A stretch of DNA of 64,000 bases from the NCBI RefSeq assembly GCF_027595985.1, contig NC_073306.1:102778984-102842983 (forward strand), in the 5' to 3' direction. Positions 37,840 through 46,980 of this stretch are shown piece by piece; position 1 is the stretch's first letter, and each line of letters opens with the position of its first letter. The DNA is from Sorex araneus (Eukaryota; Chordata; Mammalia; Eulipotyphla; Soricidae). The position numbers and the translations under genes are program-made. Below the pieces are notes generated by a model. That model was not told the DNA's origin. It was given only the letters and a program-made list of their open reading frames with translations, and did not search any database.

Positions 37840-38600
37840 ATATGTAAAAAAATGAACAAAATGGGTTATTCTAATCAAATGTCTGCAGTATGCATCATAA
37901 AGTTAAAAAGGGAGAGAGAAAGCGCAAGAGAGCTGTAATTTCTCTTTGTAACCCATGTTTATAAAATAGAAAGATCAGATGAAATTTCAAGGAAGATAAT
38001 TAAAGAGTGATGTGCAAGTCATAATTTGGCTAATGCAAAAGATGGGAGTCTGCGAAATTGTTACATTGTCCTCTTTCATGGTGCAGAGTTGTGATATTAC
38101 TTTAAATTATTAAAATAGTTTCAACATCATTCAGAATACCGGCTCTTTGGCATGAGCTTTTATTACTTATTGTAATTGGAGGATCTGCCATTTTCTTTCG
38201 TTTATCTCTGTGTGTATAGAAACGAGATAGATCTTGCCTTTTATTACTTCCCCATGTTCTGAATCAAAAATGTGGTTTAGATAATGTTAAGTGCCCTAAT
38301 TCTTACTGCAGCAGACGCAGACGTTATGAAAGGCATAAAAATACACACAGAGGGTCTTTCCACCTCAAGTCACTGAATATGAGGCATTTGTGCTCTGTCG
38401 GGTGTATTAACTTCAGCCATGTGAATATAATTTTCATTAAAGTAATCCTGTTTCATCTAGATGCTGTGACTAGAGGTGAAACGTTGCGAAAGCGTTAAAA
38501 ATAGCTTACTAGTAATTTCAACATCCTGTAATTTTATCACAGATCAAGTTTCAACTGTCATACTATACAGACCTTATTCCCCATATAGTACATGTTTACT
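37840..38600. promoter_or_regulatory. Candidate conserved noncoding block upstream of ARID5B
   Basis: Transposon-free, AT-rich sequence with repeated homeodomain-type cores (taattt, ttaaattatt, ttcattaaag) and no coding potential. The repeat-free state over several hundred bases, within a window otherwise full of SINEs, suggests constraint. This is inferred from context, not measured. Confidence 0.35.
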
Positions 38601-38675
38601 TTTTTAGCCTGCCAGACCTACTTTGGAAAGATTGGTGCCAATATAATAAAATCGGAGTGGGGTGTGTGTGTCAGA

Positions 38676-38737
38676 GAGGGGGGGTGCTGGAAGGAGTGGG
38701 CGGAAAGCGGGGAAGGGGGTGGGGGAGCGTGGGGGAA
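38676..38737 (+). other. G-rich cluster, quadruplex-capable
   Basis: At least six G runs of three to seven bases with short spacers. A second cluster lies at 39070-39100. Both are on the ARID5B coding strand upstream of the gene. Confidence 0.55.
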
Positions 38738-39128
38738 GCGAGTACACCATTTTACATCAACACTGTGAAAATGCAATCTAGCCTGGCGGTGGACCGGCAG
38801 CTGGGTCGGAGTGAGCGAGGGCTTTGCAGTCTGCCTGTTCCTTGTTCTGTCGCTCTTAAGTTTCTCTGTGTTTGCATAATAGCCGTGCACGCAAACCTCG
38901 CAATGCTCCAGGGCTCCAGAACAATAAATATACACATTTAAAGCCTTTATTGTCTTACGTTTCATGACCCCCGTTTTCAACAGCTTAATTTCTGGTAGTA
39001 TTTAACTAGTTTGCAAATGAATTTTTTCGGTTTCAAACTATTATTGAGGAAGCTCCCCTCCCTTTTTTTGGCGGGGGAGGAGGTGGGGGTGGGGTAGGAG
39101 TCGTTATATTATTCCTGTAGCGCCGGGT

Positions 39129-39136
39129 TATATAAA
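39129..39136 (+). promoter_or_regulatory. Candidate TATA box TATATAAA
   Basis: A clean TATATAAA in a GC-flanked setting (preceded by cgccgggt) about 1 kb upstream of the ARID5B ATG. It would place a start near 39160 with a leader of roughly 970 nt. A weaker TATA-like tttatatt near 40011 would give a much shorter leader, starting near 40040. I cannot choose between them, and dispersed starts are also possible. Confidence 0.3.
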
Positions 39137-39199
39137 CACATTATCATTTGAGAGCGCCCTTGGCGTCCATCAGCATTGTAAACACGTACTAGTGTATAT

Positions 39200-39720
39200 A
39201 CTTCAAAATTAAAGAATGCACACGCAGAACTGGGAGCCTGAATTCATATTCCGAGCAGACTCGCAGCTCGCATTTATTGATTTATCATGCATCGTTTATT
39301 GTTCCAGTCCCTAAATGCAGTCGCTGTCCGTTCAATATTGTTTGCAAAATCCTGAGATGTGTGTGCACTGCTCACTTGTCTTTCTGTTTTTTTTTTTTTT
39401 GCTGAGTATTTTTTGCGAAGCGAACAAATGCATTAATATTTATATGTTTATATAATCGATAACCCACTTTTCCCTTCCATGTAAATAGGCATCAAAAGAT
39501 AATTTAACAGATTAGTTCTCGAAAACATGGCAGTGAGGAAGCGTAATTTAACTATCAAACAAATCTACATGTCTAATAACAGCAAATCTGCTAAGGAGCA
39601 TTAGAAAGAGGAGCAGCGCCCCGGAATCTCTGCAGGAAATGTTCTTTATATTAGACATATACAAGCAGGTCCTGTCAGATGCACAGCGGAGCTCGCTAAC
39701 TCTCGTCTTTTCCAAAAATC
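39200..39720. promoter_or_regulatory. Candidate conserved noncoding block in promoter region
   Basis: Contains closely spaced elements such as ttattgatttatcatgcatc, ttcaatattgtttgc (forkhead/C/EBP-like) and taatatttatatgtttatat. It has no repeats and no open frame of note. It overlaps the likely 5' leader if the TATA at 39129 is used. Confidence 0.35.
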
Positions 39721-40044
39721 TCATCAGACGACATCCTTAGACAAGGGAGATTGGGAAGAGGGAGAGCTCATCTTCACACATTTTTAGGGTGGATTTTATT
39801 TTTACAAACCTTCCTATGCGTTTTTTGCCTTGATTCATCAGCTTCCCGCCGAGATCGGATGGAGCCTTTCTCCCGATTATGAATTTGATCAACCCACATT
39901 AAGGAGACAACCGACACAATTTTGACAGGAACTGAAAATTGAGTCGTTAGAGAAATATTAGGACATATTTTCAATCATTTTGGTGCCAAAGGGGAGGCTA
40001 GAGCTCAGTTTTATATTGAGACTCTACGCCGGCTGAAGCAGAGA

Positions 40045-40068
40045 ATGTTTTTCCCTGCCAGGACCTGA
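40045..40068 (+). other. Upstream ORF 1 in the ARID5B leader (7 codons)
   Basis: A short ORF starting with ATG TTT TTC and stopping at TGA (40066-40068). It has A at -3 and T at +4, a moderate start context. Its stop overlaps the ATG of the next upstream ORF by one base (TGATG), an arrangement that can allow reinitiation. It is only relevant if the transcription start lies upstream of 40045, which the sequence alone does not prove. Confidence 0.5.
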
Positions 40069-40153
40069 TGCAATCCATTCAAGCCAACAAGTTTGGAGAG
40101 AATGTTGAGTTCAATCAATTCAGAACGTCGAGATGGAGCCCAACTCACTCCAG
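40068..40153 (+). other. Overlapping upstream ORFs 2 and 3 (ATG at 40068 and 40102)
   Basis: ATG 40068 (C at -3, C at +4: weak) and ATG 40102 are both out of frame with the ARID5B ATG at 40133. Both stay open through exon 1 and, after splicing, run on into exon 2. Ribosomes using them would miss the main start, so they should lower ARID5B translation. Proteins from them are not expected to be functional. Confidence 0.45.
40133..40153 (+). CDS. ARID5B: ARID5B coding exon 1 (residues 1-7)
   Basis: This short first coding exon reads MEPNSLQ and is followed directly by a splice donor (CAG|gtattt at 40154). Its seven codons end in phase 0 and join in frame to exon 2 at 40622, giving the start of ARID5B (MRF2) as I know it from mammals. 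The start is supported by a strong Kozak context (G at -3 and G at +4) and by an in-frame TGA at 40106-40108 with no in-frame ATG between. The known product is a nuclear ARID-family DNA-binding coactivator of about 1,188 residues. It works with the histone demethylase PHF2 and acts in adipogenesis, liver metabolism, chondrogenesis and lymphoid development. A shorter known isoform lacks the N-terminal region, so this exon marks the long isoform. Confidence 0.95.
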
Positions 40154-40621
40154 GTATTTCGCTCTCCTCCGTTCCTCTGATCCCGGCACCCTCCGGCACC
40201 CCCCAGACCCTCAGCTCACCCACACCCTTGCACCCACCCACACCCCCCACAAACTTTTCACCAAACTTTTACCCTCTGCATCCCCCCAAATCATTTTTAT
40301 TGTTTAAAGAAATCCCCGCACTATCATACATACATAATGTAATTTTACCGCCTTAGATGGAGAGGTAGGACGAGGTGGCCGGGTTTGGGGGTGGGGGGCT
40401 GGGGGCGGGGGCCGGAGTTTTCCCTTTTCTTTTTTTTTTTTAAGGGAGGCAGAAAATTTGTGGGCTCTATTATTTTCCCACCCAGCGTTATATCTGTTAG
40501 CTCTTCTGTATTGAGTGTGGATGTCTGTGTGTAAATGTGTGCTTGGGAATAGATGTTTGTGCTCTGATGGCTACATTATTTATTTGGTGTTTTTTTCCTC
40601 CCCCCCCCCCCCCCCCTGCAG
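40154..40621 (+). other. ARID5B: ARID5B intron 1 with G-tract cluster and C17 run
   Basis: A 468-bp intron. Just inside the 5' half, 40381-40414 holds at least five runs of three to six G (quadruplex-capable). The polypyrimidine tract is a T6 run, then CCT and an uninterrupted 17-C run (40600-40616), directly before tgcag. A C-only tract this close to the acceptor is unusual, because U2AF prefers uridine. The G runs and the C run could pair with each other in the pre-mRNA. Confidence 0.85.
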
Positions 40622-40876
40622 TGGGTCGGCTCACCGTGTGGCTTGCACGGACCTTACATTTTCTACAAGGCTTTTCAATTCCACCTTGAAGGCAAACCAA
40701 GAATTTTGTCCCTTGGCGACTTTTTCTTTGTAAGATGTACGCCAAAGGATCCGATTTGCATAGCGGAGCTCCAGCTGTTGTGGGAAGAGAGGACCAGCCG
40801 GCAACTTTTATCCAGCTCTAAACTTTATTTCCTCCCAGAAGACACTCCCCAGGGCAGAAATAGCGACCATGGCGAG
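40622..40876 (+). CDS. ARID5B: ARID5B coding exon 2 (residues 8-92), gene continues past window
   Basis: An 85-codon exon bounded by a tgcag acceptor (40617-40621) and a GAG|gtggta donor (40877). It begins WVGSPCGLHGPYIFYK and ends GRNSDHGE, which I recognise as ARID5B residues 8-92. There are no stops or frameshifts, and it starts and ends in phase 0. Residues 38-45 (LGDFFFVR), 54-63 (CIAELQLLWE) and 74-82 (KLYFLPEDT) have the pattern of a BAH domain (strand-rich core, an I..I..LWE-like turn, then a (W/L)(F/Y)..PEDT segment). This suggests a BAH-like module that would be completed by exon 3. That domain reading is inference. The ARID domain lies several hundred residues further on and is not here. 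A second possible donor 3 nt downstream (gtaaac at 40880) would add one valine. No exon 3 was found between 40877 and 64000, so the rest of the window is intron 2. This fits the long early introns of the human gene. Confidence 0.95.
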
Positions 40877-41130
40877 GTGGTAAACTTATATCTCCCTCTC
40901 TTCTTTCTTTATTATTTTCCTCCTAGTAATGCTTATTACTGGGCAAGCTTGAAAATACTGTATTCACTTCTGCAGGCGAGCAGGATCGACTCCTTTTTTA
41001 AAGGGGTAGCGCCACTAGCTGGGGCTGGAGTATTTTGCCATTGTCAGAGTTTGGCTGTCAGCTTTACAAAGAGGATCCAACTGCTGATTTTAGTCAAGAT
41101 CAAATAACTTGTTCAAGAAGGGTTTTGTTC

Positions 41131-41134
<4 letters not shown>

Positions 41135-41182
<48 letters not shown>
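41135..41182 (+). repeat. (GT)n microsatellite in ARID5B intron 2
   Basis: About 24 uninterrupted GT units, 258 bp downstream of the exon 2 donor. Such tracts are length-polymorphic and can bind splicing regulators of the CELF type. Confidence 0.95.
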
Positions 41183-41183
<1 letters not shown>

Positions 41184-41509
41184 CGTTCGCCTTCTTGCTT
41201 CTGAACATCTTATGCTTTTTTTTAAAAAAATCATTTTTTGCCTTTTTGAAAATTTACCTTTGCGTGTGGCTCAATCGGGGCTGGGTGGATTTCTTTCGGT
41301 GGGTTTCGATATTGTTCACTTTTTTTTTAAAGTAAGTATTTGATATGTTTAAGAGGGCGGAAATTACGAAATGGAGACAGAGTGAGATCAAAAGCTATTG
41401 AGTTGGCAAAGACGTGTTGAATAAAGTGATAAATGACAGGTACTGGAATAATACATTCAAATAACTTGCAGATCTGCCCGGGCGGATTTCAAAGCGGTCC
41501 TGTAACCGG

Positions 41510-42620
41510 CACAAACACGTTAAGCATTAACAACTATCTCTCGCCCCCACCCCCTCGCACCCCCCTTCCCCGCCCGCGACAAGCCATTTGATGTTCTAGT
41601 TTTCAATTACTCCACGCAAAGTGGACGTCTTCCAGCGCGATCGGGTGTGTGGAGGGGGGGGGATGTATGGGACGGAGGCGGCAGAGGGAAGGGGCAGAGG
41701 GGGAATGTGCTCGCCCCCCGGCCCTGCGGGTCCCGCGCCCTCGGTGCCCAGACGCCGCTCCTGGGGCGGGTGGGGAAGGACCGAGCCTGGGCGGCACGTT
41801 CCGGGGCGGCCGCGGGGGAGGACGCCCGAGGTGAGCCCGCCTGTCACCGGGCGCCGGGCGGTCTCCCTGCAATTCGCCTCTGTCATTTGGTGTGTGACCG
41901 CAGTTCTGCGGACTCCCCTCGTCAGCTGACCGACCTCGGTACCGTGCTACCTACCCCGGGAACTATTCGGGGGCGGGGGGCAGGGAGGTAGTGCCCAGTG
42001 CTGGGCGGCGCGGGAGGGCTCGCGGAAGCCTGGCCTGGCTTTGTGTGGCCCGAGCTAATCAGAGTGAGACTTTTGAGGTCAGCTTCCTAGGTGCCAGGCC
42101 CTCGAGCTTTCGAGGTAGGTGGAAGGAGCTTTTTTGTTGTTGTTGTTAAATGAATGATTTCCCACCCAGCGAACTTATCTCGATCCCCGAGCCGCCTTCC
42201 AACCTTTCCCCTAATTCCTTGCATTGATGGAATGGATGGTAGTTTTGGCGTCGCCAGTTCACTCCCTTTTTCCCCCACCCCGGATCGAATTACCCCATCA
42301 GTGGTCTAAGCCGGTTAATTACCGGAGTTCGTCAAAACGTTCGTCCTCGGATCGGCCTCTTCGGAGATAAGCCCCGCCCTTGGTCCCTCCTCCCTCCCCC
42401 CTTCCCTCCCCCTTCTCAGGCCAGCTTTGGGGGTTTAAACGTTCATATATCCCGACGTCTGCCTGCAATTTTACAAAAGGTGTTGTATTGAAATTCTGTG
42501 AAAAATCCTGCAACCTACCAACAGGTTGAGCTCTTTCCCCCTCCCAAGGTCTAGCTCTGGCCTCCTCCCCCGACCAACTTTCCTGCGCAGCTGTCGCTCT
42601 CCCCCTCCCCCCTCCTGATT
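41510..42620. promoter_or_regulatory. CpG island inside ARID5B intron 2
   Basis: GC- and CpG-rich stretch (densest 41640-42060, for example ggggcggccgcggggg near 41801) starting about 630 bp after exon 2. It gives long chance frames on both strands, none of which resembles a known protein. It is likely part of the ARID5B promoter CpG domain or an internal regulatory element. Its right part (42350-42610) is C- and T-rich. Confidence 0.65.
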
Positions 42621-43129
42621 TCTTATTATTTGCTTTTCAAATTTATTACTTCAACATGGCCTGTGATCTGGAAAAGGGAAGGATTAAATATCCAGAAAAG
42701 AGCCGGTGCCTAATAGACTTCTGACTAAACCCAGAAGGAAATTATTCAGTGTTTTATGGGATATTTTGTGGTCACTTTTTTCTTCTTCTTTTTTTTTTCT
42801 TTTTGAATTGAAATTAGAGTATTTTTAAAGACCCCTAGTTGACCCACCATTTGTTTCAGTTTTAATTTCTGTGTAATTAATAGTGAATTATGATTTAAGA
42901 ATAAAAAACTGTATTAGCGGAGAGGCTGCTTCAGCTAGAATTGCTGGTAGTGAACAGAGAAATGTTTAAGCATGCGGAATTTTTTCCAAATTGTTTATTA
43001 TGGGACATTGAAAACCAACCATTATAATGATCCGTGCATTTCGTCACTGCTATATGAGCCATACCTGAGAAAATTAATCTTGCCATTTAAAAGTAAACTC
43101 TAGGGGGTTCGGGGAGGGAGATGACTCTA

Positions 43130-43400
43130 TTTATAATCCTCAGCTGCATATACATCGTCTAATATTATGCATGATTTGTTTTTTAATGCTAACACGGCTG
43201 GTAATTAGCTGTATGATTATACTTGTATATTTCATTAGGACTTTGGCTGATGTCATTGTGAATTATTCAGCCATATTAAAACAATTTTCAATTGAGATAA
43301 TGACACGCCTCAAAATTATGCAAATGCAGACTGCATTGTGCAAAATAATTATGACAAATGTAAAGCAGGTAGAAAGTTTCCCGGTGCCGATCGGTTTTCC
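43130..43400. promoter_or_regulatory. Candidate conserved noncoding element, homeobox/POU motif-rich
   Basis: Repeat-free, AT-rich block with many ATTA cores (for example ggtaattagctg near 43200), a perfect octamer ATGCAAAT (43318-43325), attatgcatgat near 43165 and a C/EBP-like attgtgcaaaa shortly after the octamer. The composition is typical of developmental enhancers in introns of transcription-factor genes. Conservation itself was not tested. Confidence 0.4.
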
Positions 43401-44014
43401 ACCCTGGTGATGTCATTTCCCCCCTGGCCTAAGTTAGTCATTCATTAGGCGATGAGCAGCAAGCAGCAGTCTGGAGGGGAGCCTGCAGAAGCCAGCGTTT
43501 ACTGCTGGCACCTAGAGGGGGCAACAGGGCCCTCTCATTAAGAAATTTGCTTTGTTTTCACTTACTCCATTAACTTGTTTATATACTATGAAATGATTTT
43601 TATTATTGATTTTAAATAGTTTTGAATGATGCATTTACTATTTGCTGTGTGTAACTGAAGGAGAGAGGTTTCTTGGGGATGTGTGCTGTGACTTGGAGAA
43701 AATGTTCAGCACATTTAATCAGCCAGTACAGTGTATTTTAAGTAACCAAATGGAGGTTAATAATTTCCTGGTTGAGCTGACATCAGCATCCATTTCCAAA
43801 GGACCGGGCAGAACTTGGGATGGGATTTGGTGGAAGAGAACCATTCTGTCTCTGCCCGATTTCTTGAAATATAAAGATGTCAGTTCTAAGAGCAGGAAAA
43901 TGATTGTTGTGTGAGGTGAGAAATAGCGTCCCTGTGTGGTTTGTTATGATTTACAGAGAGCTCTTCTTGAGGACTGTTTTTCTTATTGCCCAAGGGTAGA
44001 AAAGGCATGACTTT

Positions 44015-44110
44015 GTGTGCCCATTTTACAGGTAGAGACAGAATCCTGGAAAGGTTATGTGATTTGCCAAACGTCATTAGGCAGCTCCTAGGCGTTCTTA
44101 GACTTTAGGG
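44015..44110 (+). mobile_element. MIR
   Basis: cccattttacaggtagagac and gttatgtgatttgcc match the MIR core. An ancient element shared across mammals. Confidence 0.75.
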
Positions 44111-44439
44111 TTAGTTTATTTTTCCACTGAAACCAGAGCTATATGCATCATACTGTATTCTAGAGGTGTGTCTTATTGGGGCAGTTCCTTGTACATTTTA
44201 GAACTATGACTAGTCGATTAGCTTTGCCAAAGGTCACTAGATATTTAAGTAGCACAATAATTCTTTAATTTAAAGTTTAGCTAATGCTAGCCTGTGATAA
44301 AAAGCATTAAGAGTGAATAATACCATTCTTAATAATCATTACATTTTAGTTTTAGTTTCAATAATTATGATAATGAATTACAGACTTATATCAGGTGCTG
44401 CCTTCACACTGGTGTTAAGGGAAAACATTCTAGAGTCAC

Positions 44440-44590
44440 ATCTTGATTCTACAGCTTATATTTGTTTGACCTTGAGTAATCATAAGCCCTCTGAGTCTTG
44501 GTTTCTTCAGCAGCAAAATAGAAATGATGATAAGGCTGACTAGATTGTTGTTATCAGGAGTCACAGTATGTGCAGGTACACTTTATAAAC
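44440..44590 (+). mobile_element. MIR
   Basis: tttgaccttgagtaatcata, ctctgagtcttggtttcttc, gatgataaggctgac. Confidence 0.75.
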
Positions 44591-45311
44591 TGTGTAAAGG
44601 ATTGAAAATAAACAGAAGAGTCATGATTATTGTGCCTTAATTATAGATATTCTTAATTTAGAGACAACAAATGTGATAAACCTTTTTTTGTAAAGTCCCC
44701 AAACTAAATCATGACACTGCCTTAAATTACTATGACAATCAATAGCATAGGACATACGTAAAGAATTGAATGTCTTTGGTAATAATCCATGATTGCCACA
44801 CTCAGTAACTCTTCAGAGGAAGAAAATGGCGAAATAGATGAATAAGTGGTTCTATTACTAGGTAACTTCTGATAATGTTCATTCTCATATTGCCAAGTGC
44901 TTAATCCATTAGCAATATACCTTCTTAGCAGAGGTGGGTGTGCATGCTTGAATTTCAGCCTGACTAGTCATTGCTGGAATTTACAAAAAGTTTTGCTGGT
45001 CACTGACAAGTATGACTGTAAATGAGTAAAATAATGATGTCAAGGAAAGATGAACACAGTAAGACATTGCACAGGGCATTCTAAAAGTAAGCTATGACTC
45101 TCCAATATCATCCTGCTTTAAATTATTTTTTAAAAGAACTTATTTATTAATTAACGGGGGAGGGGAAAGCTGTTGGTGCTTAGAGGGGATTCCCAGCCCC
45201 AGCGGTGGTGCTTGGAGAACAATATGATGACTAGTAAAATCCCGCCTTCTACTTGCAAAGCTCCAGCCCTTTGATCTATCACCTCACCCCAGAGTTACAT
45301 ATTTCCAACAG
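44591..45311. other. ARID5B intron 2 sequence without recognised features
   Basis: Nothing supportable, apart from a possible decayed SINE near 45165-45295. Confidence 0.45.
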
Positions 45312-45680
45312 TCTTACTGTAGTTGTGTGACCTTGGGCAAGTTATTTTAGACACTCTGTTCTTTATTTTTCTAATCTGTGAAATGGAAATATAGTACCTA
45401 ATTTTCTAGACTTATTTGAAGTATAAAGTGAGTTGATCCATGTGAGGTGGTAACAACTGAGCTTGGGGGACAAGAATGATAGTACAGCTGGTAGGGTGCT
45501 TGCTTTGCACATGACAGACCTGGGTTCAATCCGCAGTACCACAGATGGTTCCCCAAGCCCGCCAGGAGTGATCCTTGAGAACAGAACCAAAAGTAAGTCC
45601 TGATTGTCACAGCGTGTGGCCCCCAAAACAAAAAAAGTGAGACTGCTACATAGTAGATTGCTGAATAATGTTTATTCTTA
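45312..45680 (+). mobile_element. MIR split by a SINE
   Basis: Left part 45312-45461 (tgtgtgaccttgggcaagtt, aatctgtgaaatggaaata). Right part 45638-45680 (tacatagtagattgctgaat). Confidence 0.75.
45462..45637 (+). mobile_element. Form A SINE inside MIR
   Basis: acaagaatgatagtacagct head to gtgtggcccccaaaacaaaa. Confidence 0.9.
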
Positions 45681-46094
45681 TTATCATTAATATTATTTTT
45701 TTGAATAAAACTTGAGACCATTAGCATCAGTCTTAAAGCAAGCTTTTCTCTATGAGGGTGGCATCAGATTAGTCGCCAGGATATAAAGCCAGAGTAGGCA
45801 CCCTCAAATCAGACTGGCTTTCATCCCTAGCTTGGTTCTACATGTCATCAAACTGAAAGACTCCTTAAGGATTTTGGTTTTACTCTTGAAGTATATTGCC
45901 AACTGGATCAACGGGATTTTTAAAAGCCTGCCTGATCTTATCACACCTAGAGTTAGGCAGCCATGTTTGGAGATCCGGGAGGTGCTGGGTCAGCGCTGTC
46001 CTTTTCTGGCCATGGCCTCTTTTCCAGCTGTGAACTGTTGCTTTAGAAAGCTGCTAGGTTTCTTAAGTTATCTCACTGGCCTCCAGTAAATATC
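45681..46094. other. ARID5B intron 2 sequence without recognised features
   Basis: A small open frame (45832-46089) has no recognisable product. Confidence 0.45.
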
Positions 46095-46139
46095 CTTACC
46101 TTTTCAGAGCCTCCGTTTTTTCATCTAAAAATGGGTTCA
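46095..46139 (+). mobile_element. MIR, left part (right part at about 46493-46570)
   Basis: ttttcatctaaaaatgggtt is the MIR cctcatctgtaaaatggg region. It resumes at 46494 after two SINE insertions. Confidence 0.65.
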
Positions 46140-46320
46140 AGGGACTGGAGCAATAGCACAGCGGGTAGGGCAATTGACTTGCATGCAGCCAACCCAGGTT
46201 TGATTCCCAGCATCCCATATGGTCCCCTGAGCACCACCAGGGGTAATTCCTGAGTGCAGAGCCAGGAGTAACCCCTGTGCATAGCCGGGTGTGACCCCAA
46301 AAAGCAAAAAAATAAAAAAT
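46140..46320 (+). mobile_element. Form A SINE with 13-bp TSD
   Basis: Well-preserved copy (tagcacagcgggtagggc A-box region, gtgaccccaaaaagcaaaa end). TSD aaaaatgggttca at 46127-46139 and 46321-46333. Confidence 0.96.
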
Positions 46321-46337
46321 AAAAATGGGTTCAGTCT

Positions 46338-46492
46338 GGGGCTGGAGTGATAGCACAGTGACTGACCCGGGTTTGATTCCCAGCATCCCACATGGTCCTT
46401 CGAACACTTCCAGGAATAACTCCTGAGTGCGTGAGCCAGGATTCCACCCTGCGCAACACCAGGTGCAACCCCCAAAGAAAGCAAAAAAAAAA
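46338..46492 (+). mobile_element. Form A SINE with internal head deletion
   Basis: ggggctggagtgatagcaca is followed directly by gtgactgacccgggtttgat, so about 28 bp between A and B boxes is missing. Inserted at the same target as its neighbour. Confidence 0.92.
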
Positions 46493-46747
46493 AGGGTTCA
46501 ATGATTTCTACTTTCTTGAGAGAATTAGGAATAATAATGGAAAGGGTCTGGCAACAAGTATTGGCACCTTTTCCAAGATCTCAGAGAATGGTAGGTATAG
46601 TAATAAACAGTTATTTATTTATTTTTGTAATGTTCTTAAGCCAAAGAAACTGAGGTTTTCTGACTTCCTCTCTGCCTAATAGTTCCTTTAGAACTAGAAT
46701 TATATGGAACCAGTGAATTATATGGAGAGAATTTATAAAGAGTGTGA

Positions 46748-46980
46748 CAAGCATCAGCAAATTAAGGCTTTGAGGACTAAACCTGGACTACTTCCTGTTT
46801 TTGTAAATAAAGTTTTTTTTTTGTAGCATAGCCTCATTTGTTGACATGTTCTTTATCACTGCTGCTCTCAAGCTACAGTTGGCAGATTGAGTAGTTGTGA
46901 CAGTGACCATATGGCTCAAATAGTGCAAATTATTTACTATTTTGTCCTTTACAAAAAAGACCCTCAGTATATGGAATTGA
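46748..46980 (+). mobile_element. Ancient MER-type DNA transposon relic
   Basis: cctgtttttgtaaataaagt, gattgagtagttgtgacag, gaccatatggc and tatttactattttgtccttt follow, in order, a non-autonomous (probably hAT-type) element known from mammals. Family name uncertain. Confidence 0.6.

Larger units (their letters stand above)
39137..40132 (+). promoter_or_regulatory. ARID5B: ARID5B proximal promoter and 5' leader region
   Basis: Repeat-free sequence directly upstream of the ARID5B ATG. It is AT-rich with homeobox-type taattt/aatatt cores around 39420-39650 and turns moderately GC-rich near 39600 and 39660-39700. By position it must contain core promoter and 5' untranslated sequence. The exact transcription start is not visible, and no intron signal in it is compelling. 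Confidence 0.6.
34890..43980. other. Transposon-poor domain around the ARID5B start
   Basis: I find no shrew SINE, L1 or MIR here, only simple repeats (TA at 36651-36715 and 37718-37745, GT at 41135-41182) and homopolymers. By contrast, 0-34 kb has about one recognisable mobile element per kb. Parts outside the entries above (35900-37800, 38600-39120, 42640-43120, 43400-43980) hold no feature I can name. Confidence 0.75.

Noticed and set aside
40877..41107. Open reading frame continuing past ARID5B exon 2 into intron 2
   Set aside because: It begins at a donor site where the known protein continues with different residues (DEV...), so this is chance read-through of about 76 codons. A retained-intron isoform cannot be excluded.
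41596..41991. Several overlapping GC-rich open frames on both strands
   Set aside because: Low-complexity Pro/Gly/Arg translations in a CpG island with no recognisable domain. Chance frames from GC-rich DNA.
43500..43530. CTCF-like motif near cacctagagggggcaac
   Set aside because: The AG and GGC parts are spaced by extra G bases, leaving too many mismatches to the core motif.
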